Of a stretch of 64,000 bases of DNA, positions 24,615 to 37,135 are shown piece by piece. The notes under the pieces are model-generated. The model did not search any database. It saw only the letters and a program-made list of their open reading frames with translations, and was not told where the DNA came from. This stretch comes from Welwitschia mirabilis (taxonomy: Eukaryota; Gnetophyta; Gnetopsida; Welwitschiales). The position numbers were made by a program, and so were the translations under genes. Position 1 is the first letter of the stretch, and each line of letters begins with the position of its first letter. The stretch lies in the NCBI GenBank assembly GCA_051453625.1, contig JBOZIK010000001.1, forward strand, positions 102,191,859-102,255,858, read 5' to 3'.

Positions 24615-27600
24615 AAGAAATGCAATTGTATGAAATAAAAGAAAATTATCTCCTTTTATAAGATAGGAAAGGATCTCTATAAATAGATAAACAAAGGCAC
24701 ATAGCTCAATATCACATGATTTAGCATTAATAAGTGGAATGAGTAATAAGTAATACTAGAGTATAAAAAGAGATTATATTTATGACTCATGAGCCTAACT
24801 ATGGTAAGTAATCTTCTTACTTTAATTAGCAAGTTAATTAGATGCATCATTTCCTTATGCTAGCTCTATTTAATTCTTCATGGACTCATAAGTAATTTTA
24901 ATTCATCTAAGACATGCATCAAAATAATAAATGCACAAATCTCAAAATTGTCATGTGGCAAAATGAGATAAACTCTTTAATTCCAATGAATAAAGCAATA
25001 AGTATGCTATGAACCAAATGCCCTTATACATCTCAAGAAAACAAAACTCATGGTAGAGTAAATCTACTCATTTATCCTTCGTGGTTCTAGGTAAAAGTGC
25101 ATGTACTTGTTTAAATGCTCATTTATTTCAAAACACATAAAATCCATCAATTACATAACACAAGGACAAAAATGTTTATTCATAATATAGTACACTCGTC
25201 ACATTCACCAAGAATCTAAATGAGTAAATAAGATGAAAAATATATTATTATTTTCTCTTGAAATTTTTAATTTATTAGTTTTATTGTGTGATTTCAATTC
25301 CTCACATAACAACATTATTTAATTTTAAATGTTTGAATAGATTTTATCATAAANNNNNNNNNNNNNNNNNNNNNNNNNNNNNNNNNNNNNNNNNNNNNNN
25401 NNNNNNNNNNNNNNNNNNNNNNNNNNNNNNNNNNNNNNNNNNNNNNNNNNNNNNNNNNNNNNNNNNNNNNNNNNNNNNNNNNNNNNNNNNNNNNNNNNCA
25501 AGTAAATAATGTTTAAAAAATATGGGATATGACACAAGCATCAGAGGGGTAAATCCTAGGTGAGGCTTTTGAAGACACTTGTTGAGAACAACTAGTGGAA
25601 GTTCTACTAGTTTTAATTCCTATTTTTTAAGATTGTGATTCTATATCATTAATAGAAAGAGATTATTTTGTCCCCTCAATTTATCTATTTCTTGCATATT
25701 TTCTTCTATATTTTCTATTCATCACTAGAAAAATAATTCCAAAAGTGTTTTTGTACTTGTCATTACAAGAGCTCTACATCAAATTCCCCACTTATAAACT
25801 AATTAATTTTTCATGCAAGTAAATTCTATCAAAATTCCTTCTCATTCTTTCCATTTTATTCTCTTCTTATTCTCTATCTTTGGATGTGGAGTTTAAATCT
25901 TGAATCTTAGATCTTAAGGCCTGGAGCTAACAGATCTTGAAGCTTAGGTTTTTATCAAATCTCCATCAAGTAGTAGTTACTAATCATTTATCATTCCAAA
26001 TAGATTTATTTACTTATTTTGTTCCTATGTTGTCTCTTTTTCTTAAGATAATTAGTTGCATAATATAGGATTCTCTTAGGTCATTGTATATTTTTATTAT
26101 AGTATTGCTTTCATTAAAGTTATCTCCTTTAATAGTCTCAAACTAAGATAAGAGAAAGATTTGAGGGATCTCTTTACATACTTAGTTGGGGAGATTACAA
26201 ATGGAAATACTTTGCTAAGTGACCAGAGTTTCACTTTAATATGTGAGTACCCATGTTCATATGATATTATAGAATATTGGATGCATTTTTTAGTTGTTCT
26301 TTGTATCATATTTACATTAGAATCCTTTCATTAGCATAAAGCAAAGCCAACATATTCAAGATGTTTTATAAACATTAGCCAAAACACCTATTGTAGCTAT
26401 GAAATTAGAAAGTTAATATCATACCCAATGCAATGTTATTCCTATTCAATGAAGACAAAGTTCATCAACTATAAAAATGTGATGCTTAGAGGCGAAGACA
26501 AAATAAGAAGATGAAACTTTTCTCCATTATAAAATGCAAACTCTCATTTTCCTTCTTCTTATTTTCTAAAACATGATTAACAAAACAGTCATCTTAATTA
26601 TTTTTTAAAATATATAATATGAATGTGTATTAATGATGTACAATTTTCAAAAAACTAAATATGACATGGTTTACCAAATTTGAAAACAAATAAGCTTATC
26701 AAATCAAATAACAAAAATGTAGTAAAATTTCCAAAATAATTTGAAATCTATATGCAAGTAAAAATTCATACAAAATACCAAAGGAAAGAGGTACTTCACG
26801 TTTTTTAGCTATAAACATGATCTTTACTGTTGACTTTGAAGCACTCATGTTCTTGTATTTCTCCTTCTAGTGAGTCCCCTACTATTTCTTACAACTCATT
26901 TATTATATTAATGGCATTTTTCTTTTTGGTGTTTTTCCCCTAATTCTTCCTTTATCATATATCATTATGTTATTGATTTTAGAGGAGGTTTCTTGAAGTG
27001 ATAATTTAGAGGAACATGACTTTCAGTATTTTAAGTCTCTTAAAATTTATAATGATGTTTGTAAAGTACTAGAAGAAATCCATCCCAATTCAAATTTTTC
27101 TTTTATCGCACATGTTATACCAAATCTGCACGATGTGCGATAACATATGTTTAGATTAGTTTTATTAGATAGCAATGCTAAACAAACCTGCAAAAACATA
27201 CTTGATTTTTTGTTTTCAAGTATGTAAACAAGTATATTATTGTACATAAAGAATCACATTTTAAAACATATGAAATAGCTCTATAATTATTTTCTCTTGC
27301 CCTTAGTAGCTTTAGTATAAAGCTAAGTTAAATTTGATGAAACAAAAAAAAAAAAAGCCTTACATAAGATGTAAGATATATGTTTCTAGAGTTTTTGGAC
27401 AAATGAATATATCACCAATCCAAAGGAATTATTGTTGTTTTGGAAAATTCTCCATGTTACAGAGTGTTATTGGAACTATTTCTAGCATGAATTCTTCTTT
27501 ATGTAAAGATCACTTTGGTTTTTGATAACCTTAACAAAGAAAATGTTTACTTTATTTGCTTTATTCAGATACAAGTGTCATGAACAAAATTTGCACACCC

Positions 27601-29760
27601 GCTCCCCTTCGTCTCTCTCTTTTTCCTCTTCTTTTTTTTTAATATAACTTTAATGTCATTCTTATTTAGGTTTTCTATGCATGTTCCTATAACATCTATC
27701 ACACTTGACTATGTTAATGTGAAGATCAAAGCTACTTCAGTAACATATTCTGCAAAATGGTTTATTTATACAAAACTACCTAGTTCATATAACATAACTA
27801 TATGAAAACCTATGCTTACTCTAATGATTATACTTTTGTTTATTCTTATCCCTATGCCTATGCTTATTTACTACTATTGATATTATTTATTTTCTTAATT
27901 TTGTTTTTTTAAAAATTCAAATTAGCAATAACCTTTTTTCTAAATAACCCTCTTAACATTTTCTAATAATTAGTTTATAACAGTCTTCAATTTTTTTATA
28001 TCTTACATACAAATCCAACGCAAATCTTAGACACATGAATTTTAGTCTAAACAAAATAAAGTCTAAGGATTATTCTCTATGGAGTTAGGGCTTATGGGAA
28101 GGTGATTACATACCTATGTGACATCTATGCTATAACTATGTCCTAATGCAATTATAGTAATATGATGCATGAGAATGTAAGTAATTAATTTTTTAATTCA
28201 AATTCTAAAGGTAAAATATTTTAAATGTAAGATAAAAGATTGCATCATCCTTTACTTTAATGCTTAAAATTTATTAGAATAGGAATCCTAGTTAAAAGTC
28301 ATCATATTGCAAATATAAGTAGAGAAACCTTTAAAGCTAAAATCAACCTTAATAAGAAATTTTACACTAATTATGGTAACTCTCTCCAAATGAAATAGAT
28401 TTATAGTATGGATTGTGAAAAACATATTTATCTTCTTTTGTTACTAAGCTTCTTTGAATAATGGTGAATATGTTACAATTATAGGTGTGAGTATTCCTTT
28501 TATGTTACTATGACTATGTTGAATGCCTAAGTGTAAGAGACCTTGTGATTCTAGATTTGTTTCTATCTTGAGGGGTACTCATTTCATTTTAAGGCATATN
28601 NNNNNNNNNNNNNNNTAGTTTCATTTGTCACTTTGGCCACAATTCTTTAAATGTCATTTTAGAAGGATAAGCTATTAATATTAACACTCTACACAAGTTT
28701 GTACTAGTAATCTTTGAACATACCATTCTCAATAAATTGTAGTCATGGGAATAAAATATTTTCTAAAAAATGATATTTTCAATAGATCTTGTCAACAATA
28801 CAAATAAAAAACTTAAGTAGATTTTAAATAAAAGCATGCCAATTTGTAGAGCAAATAATAGAAGAATGTTATCTTCATTGTAAGCAAAGAAAATATTTAC
28901 ATGTTCTGACATACCTTTACATTATAATCCTACCTAACAACATATGATTCAAGCATGCATAACAAAGATCAATATGAATAAGTAGTTATAATAACATTAG
29001 AATCCTTGTAGCATAATTAACAATGTCATCATACATATGGAACATAATAAAATCATGCACAATGGAGACTAAAATGTATAAGTAGATGTAGATACATCAT
29101 AATTTTAAAAATGTCATTTAAGCCTTTCAAATGGCTCTAGAAAGATTTGGCATGAATCACAAAATCATTACATTCTAGTCTATAGAATCATCATAGTCTA
29201 GTATAATCTCTTTTTCTTTAAAAGAAGTAAGATCATATTCTATTCTAGCAAATGATTCACCGTTAAATGATTAAGGATATAAGAGATAACAGAATAATAG
29301 AATAACCATTTTTTGTGATATGCATAACACCCTCAACTAAGAGGGATGGGTTCTTTGTGAACTACTTATACTTAGGAATTTGAAGGATCTATTATTTTAG
29401 CTAGCCTTTACATGAGGTTTCCAATCTCAAAATGCAAAATACATAAGGTTTCCAAACTCAAAAATAAAACCACCCCATATACATACTATAAAAAACTACA
29501 AAGAAATAAAATGTAATGGTAATAAAATACTAAAGTGTTTACCTATTTACTAAGGAAATATCATACAGAGTGTTTTTAACAAATCCTTCCTAGTTGGATC
29601 TTTTAAAACCATCGTTCCAACTTCTCCATGTTAAAACCTTTTTTCCTTTTTTTTCCTAGTTTTTATCTTTCCTTTTCATTTTATTTTTTTCTCTTCCCCC
29701 TTTGCTCTATTCCTAAGTGGTATTTGTAATCTTATTTTAGGATAAACTAAGAGGAAGCCA
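19456..29760. other. AT-rich intergenic sequence, no gene recognised
   Basis: No convincing reading frame, RNA gene or transposon domain is seen on either strand. N runs: 20,732-20,831 and 21,535-21,634 (both with duplicated flanks: 20,417-20,731 with 20,832-21,146, and 21,331-21,534 with 21,635-21,838), 22,336-23,302, 24,066-24,565, 25,354-25,498 and 28,600-28,615. The longer gaps could hide elements. Homopolymer and AT-rich tracts are common; the (AG)n tract is listed separately. Confidence 0.6.
24566..24612 (+). repeat. (AG)n microsatellite at gap edge
   Basis: A pure AG tract that begins directly at the end of the 500-N run 24,066-24,565. The gap probably ends inside the tract, so the real length is unknown. 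Apparent Arg-Glu or Leu-Ser repeat proteins here are artefacts of the dinucleotide. Confidence 0.95.
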
Positions 29761-29770
29761 TTATGAAAAT

Positions 29771-29981
29771 TAATTAAATGATAACCATTATAGTAATTAT
29801 TTAAGAGGTTATGGTTATACTAATTAATCAAGAATAACCATTACAGTAACCATTTAATAGGTGATGGCTCTAATAATTAATTAAGAGATGGCCATTACAG
29901 TAATCATTTAAGAGGAGGTGATAACAATAGTTAATTAATGAATATCTTTTACAATAATCATTTAGTAGTTGATCATTACAA
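29771..29981. repeat. Minisatellite, about four 50-57 bp units
   Basis: Four imperfect tandem units begin near 29,771, 29,821, 29,874 and 29,931. Each carries TAATTAAT/TAATTAAA at its start, then a CCATTA(C/T)AGTAA-type core and TTTAAGAGG or TTTAATAGG. A fifth partial unit follows. The array lies just outside the 3' end of the minus-strand copia element, so it may be part of that element's LTR, where short tandem repeats often sit; this is inference. Confidence 0.75.
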
Positions 29982-30112
29982 TAATCATTTCAAGAGGAAA
30001 TCGTTACGATAAAGAAAGTTAGAAGACACAAGGAGTCTTTCCTACTATCTTTCATCTAGGGTGGTGAAGCTTGCTTCTTGTTATTTTAATCATTCCTTGT
30101 ATAAATACTTCT

Positions 30113-30174
30113 AAGCTTAAATGCATAGTACCAAACATATAGTTGTAAGCTTAAATGCATAGTACCAAACATAC
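30113..30174. repeat. Two tandem copies of a 34-bp unit
   Basis: The block AAGCTTAAATGCATAGTACC plus the following CAAACATA occurs at 30,113 and again at 30,147, a 34-bp period. It lies between the minisatellite and the first copia 3'-end unit. Confidence 0.9.
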
Positions 30175-30175
30175 T

Positions 30176-31670
30176 TAAATAAAAATTCCCCAGGGGGAGG
30201 AGAAGGCAAGGGTATGTAAGAATAGTATTGCAAATTTATGCTGGTATAACATAACATGGCACATGCAAATGAAGTCCTAGTACCCCCTCTTGACATTAAT
30301 ATTAACAAATTTTAGCTTTCCTTATAACACATTAGATCTTCTTATAATACCTATAATGTTTTCTTATCCAAAGCCTTTGTAAAAATCTTTGCATGCTAGT
30401 CAAACTAAAAGAAGACAACTTTCTACTTGTATATAAATGAAATTATACTAGATGTCAATATTCTTGGTATGTACATGCATGATTAGATTTTTGATAATGA
30501 CTATAGCTAATTAATTATCACAAGGAAGTGGAATCAATTACTAAACTAGAAGGGTAAATTCTTTAAAGATTTTTTCTATCCATATAAGTTTGTTAATATG
30601 CTATATGAATGACAATGTACTCCGTTGAAGTTGTAGGAAGTGCAATGCTAAACAAAGAGCAGGGGATCAAGATGGGGGGATATAAGAATAGTGTTGCAAA
30701 TTTATACTACAACAACACAGTGTGTCATATGAAGATGAACTTCTATTACTCTCCCTCAACCTTCATATTATGAACTCTTAGCTTTTCTTGTAACTCGTCA
30801 AACCTTATCTTGTCTAGAGCCTTTGTAAAAATGTTTGCAAGCTAATTATGATAAGAGTAAAATTGAACTGAAGGAATACCATGTTTTGCTTACATATGAA
30901 TGACATGGTGTTAGATGTCAATATTCTTTATATGTGCATGCATGACTATATTTTTAATCATGTCTATAGCTAATTGACTATCATAGTGAAATGGAATCGA
31001 TCACTGATACGGAATGGTAAATCCTTTAAAGAGTCTTTCCACCAACATAAGTTATTGACACGCTAGATGAATAGCCATGTACTTTATCTCTACTATTGAA
31101 ATTTTAATGGTAGATTATTTTTAGATGCACTTAGAAAACAGGGAGGAGGGAGGAAACAATGAAAGGGGATCTAAGAATAGTATTACAAATCCACACTATT
31201 ACAAATGCAACAAGGCACATGAAGATGAAGTCCTATTACTACCCCTCAACTTTCATATTAAGAACTTTCAACTTTCCTTCTCAAACCTTATCTTGTCGAG
31301 AGCCTTTGTAAAGATATTTGCAAATTAGTTGTGAGAAAAGAAAAATTAAATTGAAAGAGGATCATCTTCTACTTTGGTGAAAATGAAATGATATTAGATT
31401 TTAATATTCTTGGTATGTGCATGCATGACTAGATTCTTATAATAACTATAGCTAATTAACTATCACAATGAAGTGGAAACGATCACCAAACTAGAATGGT
31501 AAATTGTTTTAAGAGTCTTTCCACCCACATAACTTGTTGACATGCTAGAGGAATGACCATGTACTCCATGTTAGCTGTACAAATTGCAATGTAAGATTGT
31601 TTTTAATACATCAAAAAAAAAAGTGGGAGTAAGGCAAGGCGATATAAGAATAATGTTGCAAACTTAAACT
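30176..31670 (-). mobile_element. Tandem copies of a copia 3' end (RNase H tail plus 3' UTR)
   Basis: Three full units (about 30,176-30,649, 30,650-31,125, 31,126-31,605) and the start of a fourth (31,606-31,670) follow head to tail. Read on the minus strand, each runs from the late RNase H region (conserved YMAIHLACQ and VERLFKGFT-like residues), through the polyprotein C-terminus (TKAL..IRF-like, then NMKVEG-like), into a purine-rich tract, and ends in GCAACA.TATTCTTA-type 3' sequence. Plus-strand landmarks repeated in every unit are GCCTTTGTAAA, GTGCATGCATGA/GTACATGCATGA and ATATAAGAATA. All are broken by stops. The fourth unit is completed at 42,931-43,420 after the inserted Sirevirus-like element. 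Confidence 0.75.
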
Positions 31671-32964
31671 TGTTGAGTTAATATTTGTCAATTTGATGTT
31701 AAACTAACATTTTCTATTTAGCAAAACATGTTGTATCTTGTACAGAAAATATTAGTCATTGCAAGTTAGAAGCTGAAATAATTTATCACAATTTGAACAT
31801 AAACCTATTAGTTTTTATACCCTCTTGAGGAATCGACCAGATTCCTAAGGGGTTGACCACACCTGAAGCTTACACTATGAATGGAATTCAGAAGGGTCGA
31901 TCAGACACATGAGGGATCAACTGAATTTGAGCATCTAATATTTCATAGCCATTCATCAAGGGGTCAATTGGACATATGAGGGNNNNNNNNNNNNNNNNNN
32001 NNNNNNNNNNNNNNNNNNNNNNNNNNNNNNNNNNNNNNNNNCAAAGGGGTCAATAGGACCTAGAGTGAAATGTTTTCATCCTTTTCGAATAATAGGTTGA
32101 CTGAACATTTATGAGGTTGACTAGAACTGGAATGAAAAATAGTGTTGCAATTTTTTCTGAACAAGGGATCAACCAAATGATTCTATGGGTAATTGGATAT
32201 GTGATCGACTGGACCCTGAGGGGTTAACTAGACATAGAGTCATAACAAATGGGGGGAAATCAGAAGAACATGAAGGCGACCTACTTCAGTGACCGCACTA
32301 GATGGAATCAACTGGATGTTTCAAGGGTCGACTGGTCATGATGAAAATGGGATTTTTCTAGCCCTTATGAACCTAGTTTTTGTCAGTTGGAAGGTCTTTT
32401 TACTTCTAAAACAACCTAAAAGACTTCTCCTATTTATTTGCTAAAAGTCAAAATCACTGTACCATTTTTGAATCATTGTTAAATCATTTTTGTCCTCATC
32501 GGCATATTCTCTACTTGATCAAAGATGAACCAAGAGTTATTATTATGATTGCATACTTGGTCAAGTCAGTTGCACTATACACTTGTGGATTGTATCATCT
32601 TCTCAAGCAGTGTAGTAATACTATTCTTGAGCTAAAGACCAAGTGAAACCTATGTATTTCAGCACACCATTGTCACCGCTTCACATTCTTGCTAAAGGTC
32701 GAGACTAACCCTCAAAAAAGTCTAATTGTAAAGGTTATAGCTAAATCTAGAATACCTGGAAAGAGATTAATGAAGATCCAGATCAAGCTTGGGTAGAAGC
32801 TGATCATCAAGAGTGAAGGAGGTAGTTTCTCAAACCATTATAAATCTTATGTGCATCCTCATCAGTATTCCTCTGCTTTCTATTCTTTACTTTTTAGATT
32901 AGTGTTAGTTTTATTAGCATAAGTATTTTAGTATTATTTCGAGTAAATTTATGTTTGTGAATTT
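31671..32964 (+). repeat. 5' LTR of the Sirevirus-like element
   Basis: Collinear with 41,690-42,855 over its length. Shared blocks include TTTTTATACCCTCTTGAGG, TTCATAGCC/TTCACAGCC, the run of GACC/GACT-containing motifs, AAGATGAACCAAGAGTT, and the 3' part TAAATCTTATGTGCAT. A TATA-like element is in CTCCTATTTATTTG near 32,427. A 59-N run (31,983-32,041) and the 343-N run starting at 32,965 remove part of the LTR and its end, including the expected primer-binding site. Confidence 0.8.
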
Positions 32965-33307
32965 NNNNNNNNNNNNNNNNNNNNNNNNNNNNNNNNNNNN
33001 NNNNNNNNNNNNNNNNNNNNNNNNNNNNNNNNNNNNNNNNNNNNNNNNNNNNNNNNNNNNNNNNNNNNNNNNNNNNNNNNNNNNNNNNNNNNNNNNNNNN
33101 NNNNNNNNNNNNNNNNNNNNNNNNNNNNNNNNNNNNNNNNNNNNNNNNNNNNNNNNNNNNNNNNNNNNNNNNNNNNNNNNNNNNNNNNNNNNNNNNNNNN
33201 NNNNNNNNNNNNNNNNNNNNNNNNNNNNNNNNNNNNNNNNNNNNNNNNNNNNNNNNNNNNNNNNNNNNNNNNNNNNNNNNNNNNNNNNNNNNNNNNNNNN
33301 NNNNNNN

Positions 33308-34022
33308 GAGACCAATGGACTGCGACTGATAGATCGAAAGCTACGATAGATGCCTGTGCTCTTACTTTGATCTTTTTTTTTTTTTTTGCAATTTGTATAG
33401 ATGAGTTCAAATGAATTGCAAACTGTAAACATGCAAAAGAAGCTTGGGACATCCTCGAAATAGCACATAAAGGAATATTCACTGTTAATTAGGTTAAAAT
33501 CCAAATGTCCATCTTCAAGTTCAAAGGCATTCAAGAATTCTNNNNNNNNNNNNNNNNNNNNNNNNNNNNNNNNNNNNNNNNNNNNNNNNNNNNNNNNNNN
33601 NNNNNNNNNNNNNNNNNNNNNNNNNNNNNNNNNNNNNNNNNNNNNNNNNNNNNNNNNNNNNNNNNNNNNNNNNNNNNNNNNNNNNNNNNNNNNNNNNTCA
33701 AGGAATTGTAAGGTAATTTACAAACTTATGAATTGAAATTTTCTAAAGATAGAAAGAAAGTATTGCTTTAAAATGTGTGCCGAAAGAATATAGATTAAAG
33801 AAATTAGACAAATATCTTAATGATGATGAAGTTTCCCTACTAGTAAGGAGATTTATAAAATTTTTTCATAGAAAAAAGAAAGAAGGTAAGCCAAGCAAAA
33901 GGACAATAATAGTTCACTCCAAGTTCAGAAAAGATCAAAAAAAAGGAAAGGATATCCAATGTTATGCTTATAAAGGCTATGGATACACTGCAAATAAGTG
34001 CCCAAATAAGAAGAGAGATTAG
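33308..34022 (+). pseudogene. gag: Copia gag, N-terminal part with first zinc knuckle
   Basis: Gag is the structural protein that packages the element RNA. After the gap the plus strand gives a UBN2-type gag segment (HAKEAWDILEIAHKGIFTVN, 33,434-33,493) with stops and a poly-T run at 33,372-33,387, then a 156-N gap (33,542-33,697). From 33,777 it continues as a lysine-rich region ending in a zinc-knuckle relic, CYAYKGYGYTANKC. In a functional CCHC knuckle the second Cys and the His would be present; here both positions are Tyr, so this knuckle cannot bind zinc normally. Stops and frameshifts make it a fossil. Confidence 0.75.
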
Positions 34023-34820
34023 AGAAAGTCAAAAACATCTTCATTCACTACTACATGGAACAATGTAGATAAAGAGGATGATAGCAGTTCTAGCGAAGAA
34101 TCAGATGAAGATCGAAGGCTTTCATTCATGGTAATTGTGCCTGCATTACAAAACTTAGGTTATGCATCTAAATCAGATGATTTAGATCTCATTGAAAAAG
34201 ATCAGAATGAACTTGAATACACTTATCAGGAACTTTACATGAAGTGAAAAATTGGCAAAGCGCATCAACGATCTAAACAAAATTGTAAAGACTCTCACCA
34301 AAGAAAAAGAGGAATTGGAAAAGAAGTACAAGATGATCAAATCTGAAAATTCCATACTTTCTATAGAGGTAAAGAACTTGTTACATTTTGTTAGTAAATT
34401 TTCAAGTAGTTTAACTAAATTAGAACATATTCTTGGAATACAAAANNNNNNNNNNNNNNNNNNNNNNNNNNNNNNNNNNNNNNNNNNNNNNNNNNNNNNN
34501 NNNNNNNNNNNNNNNNNNNNNNNNNNNNNNNNNNNNNNNNNNNNNACAGATTATTGGAATACAAAAAGTGGCTTATAACAAGATAATTATTGGATTCATC
34601 CCCCAAAGGCCACGAAATTAGCAAAATTAGGTATCATGGTAAAATAAGTTTATTTCCAAAGTTACATGCCATTTTTGTGGTAAGTCAGGTCATTCAAAGT
34701 TATTTTGTAATGTTAGAAAATTGATATTAAATTTAAATTCAGTTGGTACCTTTTCTTTTAAATTTGTTCCAAGACGAGGTGTACCACATCAATCCAAAAA
34801 AACTAAGTGGGTGAAAGCTG
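34023..34820 (+). pseudogene. gag: Copia gag, coiled coil and second zinc knuckle
   Basis: Continuation of gag: an acidic serine-rich stretch (SSSSEESDEDRR), then a predicted coiled coil rich in Lys/Glu/Leu heptads (MAKRINDLNKIVKTLTKEKE onward, 34,252-34,440). A 100-N gap follows, then an intact CX2CX4HX4C knuckle (CHFCGKSGHSKLFC, about 34,665-34,706). Two knuckles around a coiled coil is the gag layout of Sireviruses. An upstream stop (TGA in ATGAAGTGAAAA near 34,244) separates it from the first half. A short flank repeat (GGAATACAAAA) sits on both sides of the gap. Confidence 0.7.
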
Positions 34821-34837
34821 NNNNNNNNNNNNNNNNN

Positions 34838-35393
34838 TTAATTTAAATAGCTTTCAAGGTTTCAAATGGAACTAGCTGGTATTTGGATAGTGGCTGCTCT
34901 CAACATATGATAAGAGAAAATTATATATCTAAATAGTTAGATGATTCTGATGGTGGAGAAATTACTTTCGGTGATAATGGAAGAGCCGAGATTGTAGGAA
35001 TCGGAAGCATTGGTGGAGGTAACTTACCCAAAATAAATGAAGTTTTGTATTTTAATGGTTTGAAGCATAATTTACTTAGAATTAGTCAAATTTTTGATAA
35101 AGGTCATAAAGTTGTTTTTTATAGTACAAAATGTGAAGTTAGACATGATAAAACAAATGATATTATTCTCAAAGCAAATAGAATAGTTAATATCTATAAC
35201 ATTGATTAAATGTTTTTTGCTTGTTATTTTTCTCATGTAAACCAAGAAGAGCTTTGGCATAAATATTTAGGTCATGTAAACTATAATCATTTGAAAATGA
35301 TTATTAGAAAATAGATTGTCAAAGAAAAAAACATGACCTTTGTGATGCATGCCAAAAAAAAAAAAAGTAAGAACATCACACAAAAGTAAAAAC
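34838..35393 (+). pseudogene. pol: Copia protease and GAG-pre-integrase region, first copy
   Basis: The aspartic protease motif is visible as SWYLDSGCSQHM (near 34,874), with the catalytic Asp-Ser-Gly intact. It is followed by GGEITFGDNGRAEIVGIGSI and the LKHNLL.ISQI block. Next comes the zinc-binding GAG-pre-integrase motif LWHKYLGHVNYNHL. At least four in-frame stops occur, for example within the NYISK and NIYNID stretches. The copy ends at the 100-N gap 35,394-35,493. The following region repeats the same domains from 35,494 with clear divergence, so the pair is not allelic sequence read twice. Confidence 0.75.
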
Positions 35394-35493
35394 NNNNNNN
35401 NNNNNNNNNNNNNNNNNNNNNNNNNNNNNNNNNNNNNNNNNNNNNNNNNNNNNNNNNNNNNNNNNNNNNNNNNNNNNNNNNNNNNNNNNNNNN

Positions 35494-36220
35494 TTTTAAG
35501 TTTTTCTATAATGCTAAAAAATTGATGTTATTTTCAAATTTAGTTAGTACCTTTTCATTTAAATTTATTCTAAAAGGAGGTGTACCACATCAGTACAAAA
35601 GGACCAAGTGGATGAAAGCTAACAATTTGAAAAGTCTATTGATTTAAATAGCTTTTAGGTTTTCAAATGGAACTAGCTAGTATTTGGATAGCGAGTGCTC
35701 TAGACATATTACCAAAGGGAAGTCTAGGTTTAAGCAACTAGATGACTTTGACGGTGGAGAAATTACTTTTAGTAATAATGGAAGAGCCAAAACCAAAGGA
35801 ATCAAAAGCATAGGTAGAGGTAACTTACCCAAAATAACTAAAGTTTTGTATATCAATGTTTTGAAGCATAATTTACTTAGCATTAGTCAAATTTGTGATA
35901 AAGATCATAAGGTTATTTTTGATAGTACAAAATGTGAAGTTAGACATGACAAGACAAAGGATATTATTCTCAAAGTGAATATGATAAATAATGTTTATAG
36001 TGTTAATCAAATGTTTTTTACTTGTTTGTTTTTCATGTAAACTAAGAAGAGCTTTGTCATAAATATTTAGGTCATGTAGTCTATGATTATTTAAAAATAA
36101 TTATTAAAAATAAATTGTTTAAAAAAATTCAAAAATTAATATTGAAAAACATGGTCTTTGTAATGCATGCCAAAAAGCAAAACAAGTAAGAACATCACAT
36201 AAAAGTAAAAACTAAGTTTT
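35494..36220 (+). pseudogene. pol: Copia protease and GAG-pre-integrase region, second copy
   Basis: Repeats 34,700-35,390 with roughly one change in every several bases. The protease motif reads YLDSECSRHI, so the Gly of the catalytic triplet is Glu and activity would be lost. GGEITFSNNGRAKTKGIKSI and LKHNLLSISQICDKDHKVIF follow in an open stretch at 35,684-36,040. Then ELCHKYLGHV (an HHCC relic), with a frameshift and stops before integrase. This copy, not the first, continues into the integrase. The N gap between them could join two different elements or mark a true internal duplication. Confidence 0.75.
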
Positions 36221-37120
36221 CATAATAATGCCTTTAGAGCTTATTCATATGGATTTGGTAGGACTAGTCCAAACCCAAAGTCTAGAAGGAAAATGCTATT
36301 TTTTGACTATGTTTGATAACTTCTTAAGATTTACTTGGGTTGCCTTTCTTGCGAACAAATCTGAAACGTATAAACATTGGGTTAAAATATGCAATAAAAT
36401 TCAAAATGAGAAAGGTTATACCATAAAGAAAATTAGAAGCGATTATGGTGGTGAGTCTGAAAACCATTTTTTTGAAAAATATTGTATTGACAATAGTATT
36501 GAACACTAATTCTCAACCCCTAAAACACCTCAACAAAATGGAATTGTTGAGGGGAAAAATAGAGTCCTCCAAGAAATGGTAATAATAATGTTGAATGACA
36601 AGGATATTCCAAAAACTTTTTGGGCTAAAGCTATAAGCACCGTGTGTTATATCATAAATAAAGTTTATCTTAGACTGAGAATGGATAAAACCCTTTATGA
36701 GTTGTGGAAGGGAAGACAACTAAACAATTCATACTTTAAAGTCTTTGGGAGTAAGTGCTTTGTGTGAAAGAATAAAGAACACCTAAGTAAATTTAAATAA
36801 AAGGATTATGAAGTAATATTTTTGGGATACTCTACTAGAAGTAGAGCTTTTTGTGTTTTCAACAAGAGAAGATTAACTGTGGAAGAGTCAATAAATGTGC
36901 AAATAGACGATGTTAGAATAAGACCTCTTCCTTCCAATGAGGAAGAAAACTTATCTCCAAGCATTCCCACAACAAAAGAAAATTCAACCGAAAAAGAAGA
37001 AGAAGCACTAACAAAAAAAAGTCACTACTAAAAAGTTTAAAGAGCTAAAAGATCACCTTTTAGGGTCTATCATTAGAGACATTACGTCAAAGATTAGAAG
37101 AAGGAACTCTATGAAGAATT
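36221..37120 (+). pseudogene. pol: Copia integrase, degenerate
   Basis: Integrase joins element cDNA to the host chromosome. The DDE core can be followed: first Asp in LIHMDLVGLV, second Asp in KIRSDYGGES, and Glu in NGIVEGKNRV, where the usual R of ERKNR is G. Downstream are the conserved FWAKAISTVCYIINKVYLR, TLYELWKGR, YFKVFGSKCF and IFLGYSTRSRAF blocks of copia integrase, then an acidic linker rich in Glu and Thr. Stops at 36,507-36,509, after KCFV near 36,765, and at 37,029 break it. A 15-N run (37,121-37,135) follows. Confidence 0.85.
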
Positions 37121-37135
37121 NNNNNNNNNNNNNNN

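Noticed and set aside
30113-30174. CRISPR-like or regulatory array from the repeated AAGCTTAAATGCATAGTACC word
   Set aside because: Only two directly adjoining copies without spacers, in a plant genome; a simple tandem duplication.
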